Shown: piece after piece, positions 10,527 through 19,683 of the stretch | Position numbering within the stretch: the first letter of the stretch is position 1 | How the letters are laid out: every line of letters begins with the position of its first letter | DNA from: Brachionus rotundiformis | Lineage: Eukaryota > Rotifera > Eurotatoria > Ploima > Brachionidae | Direction: 5' to 3' | Length of the DNA stretch: 19,683 nt | Assembly: GCA_016802295.1 (NCBI GenBank) | Contig: JAESIW010000137.1 | Span: forward strand, 4,889,317-4,908,999 | The notes under the pieces: model-generated | What the model was told of the DNA's origin: nothing | The model's database searches: none | What the model saw: the letters and a program-made list of their open reading frames with translations, nothing else | Translations under genes and position numbers: made by a program

Positions 10527-11204
10527 TCAATTATTTGAACTGGGATCGAACTGCAATAGGCGAACAATAGAAGGATCTCCTTTGGCGCCCTCAATGAATT
10601 CTTGAATTAAATTTTAATTAAAGATAACAAATAAGTCTTAATTAACCCTAATACCTTCTAGTGAAATATTATCATCATTATTTTTATCCATGTTGCGAAA
10701 TATTTTATCTGTTCTCTTTTCGGGAGTGGCCTCGTCATCGGACATTCTCATCACACTACCCACCATTTTATAAATAGCCTTTAGACGAAATTTAATTAAT
10801 TTTTTTTACTCTAAATTTAAATTTACTGAAACAATTTCGAGCATTTCTGTGCGCGAAATGAATCCATTTCCGTCCACATCGTACATGTTAAAAGCCCATC
10901 TGAGTTTGTCTTCAAGCTTGCCACGACTTGTGATGCTCAATGCGCAAAGAAACTCTCTGAAGTCTATGTTTCCATCGTGGTTTGCATCGAACGTTCTGAA
11001 AACATGCTCGGCAAACTTGGAAGCGTCACCATATGGGAAAAAGTTGTTGTAGATTTTTTTGAATTCTTCAACAGACAAAAATCCACTTGGACAATCTTTA
11101 AGAAATCCTTTGTACCACTCTTGGATCTCCTGCTCGGAAAAATCAGTTTGCTTTGTCAACTCAGTCAGAGTCTCGGGGCGCAGTCTTGTCTTATTGTTTC
11201 CCAT
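10527..11204 (-). CDS. NCALD: Neurocalcin/hippocalcin-type neuronal calcium sensor, 3 exons
   Basis: A 191-aa EF-hand calcium sensor of the visinin-like group (neurocalcin delta, hippocalcin, VILIP), which binds calcium and moves to membranes by exposing an N-terminal myristoyl group. Exons 11204-10827, 10778-10655, 10600-10527; introns 48 and 54 nt. The start MGNNKTRL gives Gly2 for N-myristoylation. EF1 is degenerate (CPSG at 38-41), as in the whole family. EF2 (73-84, DANHDGNIDFRE) and EF3 (109-120, DVDGNGFISRTE) are canonical. EF4 (157-168, DKNNDDNISLEE) has Asp162 where Gly is expected. YKGFLKDCPSG, FPYGDASKFAEHVFRTFD and DPSIVRLLQ are near-identical to neurocalcin/hippocalcin; NCS-1 and recoverins fit less well. 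Whether it is the NCALD or the HPCA orthologue cannot be decided because invertebrates often have one co-orthologue. Confidence 0.96.
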
Positions 11205-11654
11205 TTAGAATGATAATAAGTTCTAAAATCAATCAGTTAATAACATTAAAATTTGAGAAAAAAAAACTAATTTTTACAGGTAGAATTATTTCATTTTTAA
11301 ACTAGCTTTACCCCCGGAGAATTTAGCTATTTAATAAGCAATTTTCTCTTATTTTTCATTAATAAATAATAAATTGTATTGAATATCCAATTAGGGAAAA
11401 ATATATTGTTGGATAAACATTCTATTTTTATTAGAATAGAGTATTTTTCTCTTGAAAATTAAATTTGATCTATATTAAAAAATACTTGAAAGAAAATCAA
11501 TAAAATGGGCTCAATTGTGACAAATTAAAATTTATATCTAGCATTTATAAACTTTTTTAAGCTTATTTTTTATTTATTTAAACTAGTTTTATTTAATTTT
11601 ATTAACTAGAAACAAAATTCAGGAAATGGTTCTAAAATTAGTTGTTAAATTTCT

Positions 11655-11740
11655 TTTAGTTGACGAAAAAAAACTTTTTTTTTTCCTGCTAGTTCCAGGT
11701 TTTCTAATAACTTGTTAATATAAAGACATTGTCAACTAAA
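11655..11740. repeat. 10-bp perfect inverted repeat, 66-bp spacer
   Basis: TTTAGTTGAC at 11655-11664 and GTCAACTAAA at 11731-11740 are exact reverse complements. The second arm is followed at once by another TTGTCAA (11741-11747). It could be a hairpin, a small terminal-inverted-repeat remnant or paired protein sites. Chance occurrence in AT-rich DNA is not excluded. Confidence 0.35.
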
Positions 11741-12860
11741 TTGTCAATTTTTGTTCCAACACCAAATTAAGACTCCTAGTGGAATAACATCCGATTACAC
11801 AATATCCTACTTACTGTAGAGATTAATTAAAGCAACAAGGGACAATGAGATCTCCATGCAAAAAATTAAAAAATATAATATAAAAAACTATCTTTTAAGA
11901 GTTAATTCATTATAATAATAAACTCGATAAACTCGTTTAAGTTCTGAATTGTTTTTTATTTAGTAAGCTATTTTATTGATCTAGAAAAGCATGCTTTCAA
12001 TACTAATAGATACTTAGCATAATCATTGGGCAAAATCATTAAACAAGTTTTTAAAATAAAAATAAAAATGATATTTTTTTTTAAAGTTTATTGTTGAAAG
12101 CTTAAACAGGTCTTATCTGCTTGAGTATTGCTCTGTTAAAGATTCTTTAGCCAGATATTACATCATATCTTATAAATTCAAATTAATTTAGCCGCCTTTC
12201 AAGTAGCCATGATTTTTAAATTTAAAAATTAAGCATAAATTTTGGTAAAAAATTTTGCTTTACTGTTCCAGAAGAAATACTAAAACAGTCTGAAAATAAA
12301 AATAATCAAAAAATTAAAATTTCGTTTCCGTAAATCATCTCTAAAAGTTAAATTAAAATTTTTAACAAGAAAATTTAACCTCAATTTAATCATAGGGCTT
12401 AATGAGCATTTAAAAAATCATTAGAAAAAAAAAACTTTTATTTATTCAAATAAACTTTATTTACACTAAATTGAATCTTGGGTTTATTATATTTTTAATA
12501 GAGAAATACCATTACTGCATACAAACTTATCGATTATTTCGAAATTAAGAAATTATTTTGTTAGTTTATTAATGAATAAGGCCTATTTGACTGAAAGGTG
12601 TATTAAATAAATCTTAAGGAGGCGGAATATCTCTCAAAGTCTAATTTAGTTATTAAACTATAAAATTTATTAGGTCAGGCTTTTTGAGAACATTAAAATT
12701 TTATGATTTTTGGCTTAATAAATAAAATTCTCTGATAAAACCTAATTTCAAAAAATAATAAAAATTAAAAGGAATGAACAAAAATTCTAGCTTCAAAATA
12801 AGCTAATCAATTTAATTAACAAAAACTCGATGAATATGAAACAAATTTAGAAATTAAACA

Positions 12861-12879
12861 TTTACATTTTTAATGTAAA
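12861..12879. repeat. 8-bp hairpin with 3-nt loop
   Basis: TTTACATT (12861-12868) and AATGTAAA (12872-12879) are perfect reverse complements around TTT. It is short and AT-rich, so it may have no function. Confidence 0.3.
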
Positions 12880-13575
12880 TTTTTTTAATGCATACCTTGC
12901 TAAAGTGACAAGTTTTGATAGAAATTTTTTTAATCATATGTCACGTAAAATCTAAATTAAATAAACTGATTGTTGCCTAGAACGGACAAGGAAAATAACC
13001 TTGAGTAATAATTTTAAAAGATTTGACTAAAATGGCTTTCGAAATTAATTTTCAACAAGCGAGAAACAAAATAGAAAATTCATAATTTCAATTAAATTAA
13101 AAATTTTAATTACAAATCAATAATTTAAAAAAAAAGGAATGAACTAATTCAATTCTATTTAATTATTAGTCAAATGAATAATTTTAATATACAAAAAAAA
13201 TTAAAAAAACACAAACGAACAAATACAAGCCGGTATAATCAAAGAACAAAATTTTTAATTAATAAATATAATTTCCAAATAATACTATGATTTTTCCTTT
13301 TCATTTGTTTTTAATTTTATTCGAATTTTAATTTTAAAATAAATAATCTAATATATCATATCTAATTAGTTGTTTATGTTTTGTTTTTGTTTCATAAAAC
13401 ATTATCATTTATTTATTATTCATTTTTTAATCATGAAACTATTAGACTTAATTTAATCGATTAGTATAAATTAATAAACCAAAGTTAATTAAAATCGCAA
13501 ATTTCATCTCGTCTGATAATCAATTTCAATTAAAAAATATCTTAATATTGAAAGAAAATAAGAGATAAATAATTT

Positions 13576-13647
13576 TTGCCAATAGAACCCGCACCCAGCT
13601 AATGTTTTCTTAAACTATCGAAATTCTTATCCAAAAACTATTGGCAA
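13576..13647. repeat. 10-bp perfect inverted repeat containing CCAAT, 52-bp spacer
   Basis: TTGCCAATAG (13576-13585) and CTATTGGCAA (13638-13647) are exact reverse complements and each carries a CCAAT core. The spacer includes a patch that is locally G+C-rich (ACCCGCACCCAGC). It may be a stem, or two opposed CCAAT sites as bound by NF-Y; neither is proven. Confidence 0.4.
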
Positions 13648-14088
13648 CATAGAGCGTATTTGACTTGTAAATAAATTTAGATTAAAAAATTATAAATCAA
13701 AATTTATAATCAAGAGATGATATTTTTCCTAATAGAGCTAAGCGCTTTGTTCAAATTTAAATTAGTTAAGTATCCTAAATGAGTGAGAAATAATTAACTT
13801 TACCATAATTAATTTGATTTGTACCAAAGTCAAAACCCTTCTCTTAACTCATTGTTTAGACTAAATACCAAAATCAATTTTTTATTAGTTATTCATCAAT
13901 TAAAATACTTCATTATGCCCTTTATTTTTTAAGTATATTTTAATCGATTTAAATTTATTCATGAGTTTGGGTTACATAATTAAATTTAATTCTAAATCTA
14001 AATTTCTTAATTAAAGGCACTCAAAATTGGCATATAGATAGAAATGATGAGAGAAAATAGACAAGTATTTGCGGCTGTCAATCACTCG

Positions 14089-14136
14089 AAGGTGTCTCTT
14101 TTAACCAAGTATTCATCACTTGTTTCCAGACACATT
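14089..14136. repeat. Imperfect stem-loop in a less AT-rich island
   Basis: GTGTCT (14092-14097) pairs with AGACAC (14128-14133). Inside it, AACCAAGT (14103-14110) pairs with ACTTGTT (14118-14124) with one bulged C and a loop of about 7 nt. The outer AA/TT pair beyond one mismatch extends the stem slightly. The surrounding 14060-14180 is more mixed in composition than the flanks. It could be a structured RNA or a regulatory element; the stem is too irregular for a confident microRNA call. Confidence 0.25.
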
Positions 14137-14822
14137 GTCAGATTTTAGAAAAACTAAATGGAATAACTTGTACCCACTTTGGCACGTAGTTTTCACTTAT
14201 TAATAAAGTATGAATTATTTGAAAGAATAAATAATTTGAATAAATAAATAACATTTAACAAAGTATGAATGCCAATTAATAAAAAAATTTCAATGGAATT
14301 TGATTTTTTCTAGAGTTATTTGCTTGGCGTTTGGAATCAATTTTCAAAATTGCGAATTTTCTCTCAAAGTTGCTTTCGGCTTATAGTCAAGTTATTGTGA
14401 TATACCAAGAAATAAATCTTGAAAAAATAAACACATAAAGAGCTATTTGCGTATCAGATTCTTTAATAAAAAAATTTATTATTGGTAAATTAATCTGCTT
14501 TTTTACCTAAATGGAGCATTTATCCTGTGATATAGGGCTTGAGTTAATGCTAATGATTCGAAAGTTAGAGTAATTATTTATATCTATCGAGAGCTATTTT
14601 ATTCATTTAGGATTACAGATACCAACAAATTCATGGATAAATAAAAGAGTATAAATAAGCTATTATTGACTTTTTATAGTGCTTTCCTGATTTTTACCAG
14701 ATAGAAAACAACAATATAAACATCAATCATTAATATTTTATTGATAAATATTTAAAAAATTATTTAAAAATGAGATTAAATAAAAGTTAAAAAGGGATAA
14801 ATTATTTTAAAATAACAAAATC

Positions 14823-16731
14823 CTATGCATTAGTGATAGTGCCGTAATTGACTTGGTCTGGGTCAAATTCATTTTCTTCTTCATTAACTAATAACGCATT
14901 AGCTAGATAAAAAAAATTAATTTTGGAAATTTTTTTGCCAAATGCAAACCTTCATTATGAGTTTTTCGATTGACGTATAAAAGAGATAAGGATATGAATG
15001 AAAGAAATGAGCATATGGCTGGCAGAGAACTCATAATCAAATGGTAGTAGTTGCCACAATCACATGTTGAACTTGGACTAGATTTTAAATTTTGATTTAG
15101 AGCTTTTCAAAATAACAAAATAATAAGAAATACTGTTCACAAGGACTAAGTTGTTGGAGAACGGCCACTGCCATGCCATTTGAAAGCTTATCTGTAAAAG
15201 ACATCGCTCCAAACACAAACGCACCACTGCCTGTATTTGATCCGATCAAGTCGGTAGTAAGTGTTAGTGATGTGCATAATATGATGGTGTTGCCAAATCC
15301 AAGAAATATTGATGCTAATATTGAAGTAACCTTCCGGTCTACGATTAGACTGTTCTTCCAAAACAAGATGCATGTAATCAATATTATAATTGATCCAATT
15401 AAATATGTTATCTAATTAAACAAAATTAATTTTTGAAATTTATTTAAATTAATAGAATATTTACATAATCTCCGAATTTTTGCTTTAATCTTCTTAGAGG
15501 AAATGTGGCTAAAAACCCGCTTAGAAAGCTTATGAACGGAATTAAAGCAATTGAAGACTTAAGATTAATATTTATAGAAAAAATTATTTTTTTAATTATT
15601 TTCTCTATTGAAAGTCTTACTTTATCCAATTCGAGAGTGTCTGTTAAATACATGGGAAAGTATACTTGGGTCATATTGACTATGAGTCTAGTGGACATAT
15701 AAAGCATGGCCACCTAAACAGAAATTAAATTAAATTGAAAAAAAAATCTTGAATCTAATTACTAAATAGAATCTGTAGCTCTTTAGATACCCGGACCAAT
15801 TTAGCTTGGCTCGATTTGAAAAAAGACTACTTTTTTCTCGAATTTCCTCTTCTGTCAAACTGTTTCTTTCATCTGTGCCAACATGGAAAATAATTTGGAA
15901 AAGTAAGCCAATTGTGCAGACAATAATGCTCATGTACATAAATTTTGGTGCATCTTTTCGATTCAGTTCGCTATCTTCGGATGAGTCATTTAGTTTAAAA
16001 AATAAATAGGTAACACCATAAGTGAACAAGTTCGAAATGACGGTAAAAGCATATCTATTTATTAATTATCATTATCAAGACATTTTTTTATTAATTAAAG
16101 ATAAGAACCTTATAGCGTTCAAAGATACTCTTTCGTTTTCGCAGTGAGACAGCTGCGGTATTAGGGCCAAATGAGAAATTTGTGTCGACGCCCAGCCTAG
16201 CTGGAATATAAACACAAATGGAGCATAGTAAATGAATCGGGCCCATTCAGGACTATTCTCGCAGCCGATGCATAAATTGAACATAAAAGGAAAGCTTATT
16301 AGCACACTTATGACGCCTTTGGCAAAAATTAGTCTAAAAAATTAATCTTTTTTTTTAATTTACCAAATAAATGCCAAGATTTTCTGTTTCCATAATTGCT
16401 AGTAAAATTAAAAAAGATACTTAAAAAGAAAATTTATTCTTTATTGACCTTACCAGAAGCCGGACTTGGTTCTATCGGATTCAAATCCAATAAACACAGT
16501 GGATATTGCATCCGCAACTTGGCCTTTCCAAATTCAAATTTTGAATTGATTATTAAATAAACTTTCTAACTAATTACCTAAAAGCATTACATAACCGGAC
16601 AGAGAATTACTGAAATTTACAACTCTATGTAAATAAATGAGCAAATAGCTGAACCACATAGAAGCGGTAAGATCATTTAAAACATGACCAACACCGTAGC
16701 TGAATTTTTTAACAATACTTAATTGATCCAT
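14823..16731 (-). CDS. MFSD12: MFSD12-like major facilitator transporter, 10 exons
   Basis: A 476-aa, 12-helix major facilitator protein matching MFSD12 (human about 480 aa), which is needed for cysteine import into lysosomes and melanosomes. Exons: 16731-16578, 16523-16454, 16398-16364, 16316-16109, 16054-15763, 15713-15621, 15557-15465, 15411-15134, 15077-14950, 14902-14823. Introns are 47-63 nt and all phases close. Signatures: GFESDRTKSG then RKSWHLFG (loop 2-3, about 64-87), GWASTQISHLALIPQL (127-142), LYMSTRLIVN, TTDLIGSNTGSGAFVFG and MSFTDKLSNG (about 367-394). Exon 4 uses the acceptor before 16316; the nearer AG at 16334 would give an immediate stop. The cytoplasmic C-terminus carries YGTI (470-473), a YxxPhi-type signal compatible with lysosomal sorting. 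The start MDQLSIVKKFSYGVGH resembles the family N-terminus. The related GPH:cation symporter family is less likely given the specific motifs. Confidence 0.95.
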
Positions 16732-18478
16732 TATTTTTATTTGTAGTTTTTTTTTTAAAAATTATAAAAAATCATTTTAAAAATCTAATAAAATATATAC
16801 TAATTAAAGTTTTCAACATGAGGATAAGATGACAGAAAGAAAATTTTGGATTTAAAATAAGATACACATGTGATAGATAAATTTTATTTCAAAAGTCGAG
16901 AATTATCAATTGGATGAACTTTTTTTTTTAAAGCATTAATTTAAAAATCATATGAAGTCTATAATAATAAATCTCGTGATTTTTTTTAATTTGACTTACA
17001 ATTTATTTTGTCTTTTTGAAGGATCGTTTTAATTTTAAAGAATCACAAGATTGTGCCTTATAGGCGTAGTCTTTTTATCAGTTTGGTCTTAATTATCCTT
17101 TTATTTCAAAATTATGTTTATTAGAATTAAAACTTATGACCCAAAATTGCATTTTTAATATGATAATTGAGTGAAATTTGTTAATTAATAAAGCTACCGT
17201 TTAAGATATTTTTATTGCACTTTTTTACACTAAAATGAAAATTTTTTTAATATAATTATAAATTTAAAAATATTGAATAAGATTTATTATAAAAAATAAT
17301 ATCTAACAGTTAAAAATTAGCGTTAATAAGTTTTAAGATAACATAAAATATCTACTTATGTTTATTAATATATTAATATACTATATATATAAATTACTTT
17401 CAGAAATTTAATATGGTTGTACTGGACGAAAAATCAAAACTCGTTCACCATTTTAAAAGATATGTATACGAGAATTGGTGATGCTTCATATTATCTCTTA
17501 AAAAAATATTTAAAAAAGACATGGCAACAGTCTTACAGCTAAAAATAAAGTGTCGCATCTTTTTTTATCAACTTTCTATTTGTTTCCAAATTTGAATATT
17601 GAAATTAAAGAATATAAAAATTTTGTTGTGAACAATAAAAGGAATTACTAGAATTATTAGATCATTTAAAGCAATCTTCGATTAGTAAAAGAAAATAATT
17701 AATCATTGTTATATTTGCTAAAATTACCGTTTATTAATACCATTTTTAATTTGAAAATATAAAATGATTAATTGATAAACTTTTTTTTCATTACTATTGT
17801 TTACCATTCAATTTTTCAATTGAAAAAATTATAAAATTAAGTTGGTCTAAACCACGAAATTTTTAAGTAAAAGAAAAATTTCTCTGATAAATAGAAGGCT
17901 GGATGGACTTGTTTTTAAAAAATAAATTCATTTTAATTTTGTAATCAATTATTTTACTAAATTTATAAACATTTAGATATTGATTATCTTATTAAATCAG
18001 CAATGGTTTAGGAAAGGAAGTCAAAAGAAAGGAAACTAGAGAATTTTTACTTTCTTATCTATTCTAAAAACTTTTGATAATTTTTTTATTAAAAGAACTT
18101 TGACTTGGTTTTAAAAAAAATGTGCCTTTTATTTTTTATTAATTTAACACTTATAAGTTAAAAATTTTAAAAATTCATTTAAAAATATCTTCAAGGGTAA
18201 ACGTAGATTTGGTAATTATTTAATATATGACCAAATATTGGTTCTCCGATTACCTAATAAGTATTCCGTTCATTCTGGCTTAAATAGTCATGAATCTTGC
18301 TGCTAATACTGATCAAAACCAAATCATTTAGATAATTGTTTTGTGTTTAATTGAGTCTAAATTAATATTTTACACGCTAAGAAATCCCATTCCATCATGG
18401 ACAAGTAATTTTGCTTTTTGCATTCAAATTAAAATTGTCCAAGAATTTCTTTCAAAGTGCTCGGTAAGATGTTTTTTT
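16732..18478. other. Intergenic region upstream of MFSD12
   Basis: No gene is recognised in these 1.7 kb. The MFSD12 promoter should lie at its left end, where the minus strand has a TATA-like run near 16800-16791, which is weak evidence in DNA this AT-rich. A short ATG frame of 22 codons sits at 17413-17481 (plus strand), 20 nt after TATATATAAA (17384-17393). It is too short to call. An imperfect stem, TGGACAA (18398-18404) with TTGTCCA (18435-18441), lies near the right end. Confidence 0.4.
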
Positions 18479-18551
18479 GGGTCTTGTCGACTATGTGATC
18501 TTGATGTTCACCAAATATTAGATCTTTGTCATCTTGCTGGGTTTGTGATCT
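18479..18551 (+). repeat. Left arm of an imperfect 73-bp inverted repeat
   Basis: This arm, starting GGGTCTTGTCGAC, aligns without gaps to the reverse complement of 19077-19149 with about 10 mismatches (about 86% identity). The best-kept blocks are ATGTGATCTTGATGTTCAC and TTTGTCATCTTGCT. It carries two GTGATC motifs. About 525 bp separate the arms. It could be a terminal inverted repeat, or two opposed copies of one dispersed repeat; no target-site duplication was recognised. Confidence 0.75.
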
Positions 18552-18825
18552 GTTCTTTCATAATTCTCCTGAAAATCTAAGACAGAATTTAAAGAAGAAT
18601 GACTCAAGAAATTTAAAATATAATTTAAGGAACAGTGGGAATCTGATAGAACCAACTTCAAAATTAGTAAATGGTGAAAAAACATTTGGATTTTTTTACT
18701 CAAGTCTTATAAATTGCTTTGTGACCAAGAGATCAATGTTGAAATTTACAACATTTAAGCATTCAATTTTTAATAATATCAATTTAATTTTCACAGATTT
18801 TGAAAAAAAAACTCAAAAAATTTAA
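18526..18825 (+). pseudogene. ORF resembling the C-terminal tail of a non-LTR retrotransposon
   Basis: An open frame of about 100 codons without a good ATG at its start. From about 18590 the protein reads RNLKYNLRNSGNLIEP, then GEKTFGFFYSSLIN, then a Phe/Lys-rich end (FKHSIFNNINLIF) before TAA (18823-18825). The pattern of YNLRN, a Pro, a Gly-x-x-(T/A)F block, a conserved Asn, then FK about 25 residues later is what I know from the far C-terminus of many LINE-type reverse transcriptase ORFs. No catalytic reverse transcriptase motif is present, so at most it is a 5'-truncated remnant. It lies between the two arms of the inverted repeat. A chance ORF is the alternative. Confidence 0.35.
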
Positions 18826-18977
18826 TTTAAATATTTGAATGTTTTACTTTTTTAAACGATTATATGAACAATTTATTTTTAATTGATAAAATTTATTTTA
18901 TTTAAATAAATGGAGTGTTAATCGGTCTTTATGACATGGGCACTAGGCTGTTGATTAACTTTGAAATATAATATTAT

Positions 18978-19055
18978 GATCACAAAAATAAATTGAACAA
19001 AAATTGATCACAGAATTTTTTTTAGTTTTTTTTAAAGTTCACCAAAAATGTGATC
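18978..19055. repeat. Cluster of GATCAC/GTGATC motifs next to the right arm
   Basis: Three copies lie here (18978-18983, 19006-19011, 19050-19055). With two in each inverted-repeat arm the total is seven in 640 bp, far above what base composition predicts (about 0.1). GTTCACCAAAAATGTGATC (19037-19055) also echoes GTTCACCAAATATTAGATC (18507-18525) in the same orientation, so the locus contains a diverged direct copy of part of the arm too. Confidence 0.5.
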
Positions 19056-19076
19056 GCTCATTTTTTTCAATAGCAG

Positions 19077-19149
19077 AGATCACAAGCCTAGCAAGATGAC
19101 AAATATCACATATTTAGTGAACATCAAGATCACATGGTCGATTAGACCC
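19077..19149 (-). repeat. Right arm of the imperfect 73-bp inverted repeat
   Basis: The reverse complement of this arm matches 18479-18551 at about 86% without gaps. It includes GATCAC at 19078-19083 and 19128-19133. Similarity fades quickly on both sides, which defines the arm ends. Divergence between arms suggests an old insertion. Confidence 0.75.
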
Positions 19150-19683
19150 GTTTTTTGATCCAAATCTAAAACTTAAAATCAGCAGATATATTTTGCCTTT
19201 TCCTCCAGTTTTCTATCTGTCAGTAGCTTCTGTTTCTAGAGATTTAAGCGATTAATTATTTAAATTAAAAGAGAAATCTATTTGCTTTAAATTGTATATT
19301 TTATTTTTTAAAAACCAAAACTTAACTTTTTTTAATCTAAAGCCGAGTTTATATTAATCAATATTTTTTTTTACTTTAAACTATGTATAATTCATTCGTT
19401 TCATTATTTTTGTTTGGATACATATAGATTTAATTTTTTTAATATATTTGACACAAAAAATTAATGTCTGTTTGCCTAAAAAACTATGGATTATATTTAT
19501 TTGAAAAAAATTTGGCCACATAAAATGATATTGGTATCAAATTAAAAGCTAATAAATTAAATTTCAAATAATTTCTGTTAAAAACCAAAATTTTTTCAAA
19601 TTAATTTTCAAAAACTTTTAATGTCTAAAGAAAAAACAATTTGGGTAGAATAAAATTAAAATCTCTAATAATGAAATTTAATT
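19150..19683. other. Right-end intergenic sequence
   Basis: AT-rich sequence with no exon-like frame, RNA gene or repeat that I can support. A pyrimidine-rich, less AT-rich patch at 19195-19240 is the only compositional change. Confidence 0.35.

Larger units (their letters stand above)
11205..14822. other. 3.6-kb stretch without recognisable genes
   Basis: This separates the 5' end of the calcium-sensor gene from the 3' end of MFSD12. I found no exon-like frame, tRNA or known ncRNA on either strand. It is AT-rich and low-complexity, with scattered less AT-rich patches near 11690-11860, 13580-13650 and 14060-14180 that stand out as possible regulatory or structured elements. Short inverted repeats lie at 11655-11740, 12861-12879, 13576-13647 and 14089-14136. 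A minus-strand AATAAA at 14742-14737, about 80 nt past the MFSD12 stop, is a plausible poly(A) signal for that gene. The region is long for such a compact genome, so distal control of the neuronal calcium-sensor gene is a reasonable guess. Confidence 0.4.

Noticed and set aside
11205..14822. tRNA, spliced-leader RNA or CRISPR array
   Set aside because: No cloverleaf, no conserved A/B box pair, no match to the rotifer spliced leader as I remember it, and no regularly spaced repeats were found; the genome is eukaryotic.
16334..16336. Nearer splice acceptor for MFSD12 exon 4
   Set aside because: Using the AG at 16335-16334 gives an in-frame stop at once. The acceptor before 16316 keeps frame and matches the MFSD12 sequence HLFGVISVLISFPF.

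Overview
The window is animal nuclear DNA. It is very AT-rich (by eye at least three quarters A+T) and holds five protein-coding genes. Four of them are cut by many tiny GT-AG introns, nearly all 45-80 nt. All three standard stop codons are used. The gene set (SUMO, a kainate-type glutamate receptor, CCDC87, a neurocalcin/hippocalcin-type calcium sensor, MFSD12) is that of a ciliated bilaterian. The compact, AT-rich, small-intron style makes a monogonont rotifer such as Brachionus my best guess, but that is inference and not proven by the sequence.

Layout. 1-855 is intergenic and 5' flank. 856-1134 (+) is an intronless SUMO gene. 4482-1282 (-) is a complete 14-exon kainate receptor (843 aa) whose 3' end faces SUMO across 147 bp with nearly abutting poly(A) signals. 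9215-4494 (-) is a 27-exon CCDC87 orthologue (about 992 aa). Its stop codon lies only 11 nt upstream of the kainate receptor ATG on the same strand. 11204-10527 (-) is a 3-exon neurocalcin/hippocalcin gene (191 aa). After a 3.6 kb stretch without recognisable genes comes 16731-14823 (-), a 10-exon MFSD12-like transporter (476 aa). The last 3 kb has no recognisable host gene. It holds an imperfect 73-bp inverted repeat (18479-18551 / 19077-19149) around a short ORF that resembles the C-terminal end of a non-LTR retrotransposon.

I joined exons by hand so that every junction is GT-AG, the reading frame stays continuous and the protein matches the family as I know it. All exon phases close exactly in all four spliced models. 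The least certain point is the CCDC87 N-terminus.

The genes are not an obvious pathway. Two are neuronal (kainate receptor, calcium sensor), one is ciliary or sperm-related (CCDC87), one lysosomal (MFSD12) and one a general protein modifier (SUMO). The points most worth following up are the extremely tight CCDC87-to-receptor junction, a histidine at the channel Q/R site, an Asp in place of Gly in EF-hand 4 of the calcium sensor, and the inverted repeat at the right end.
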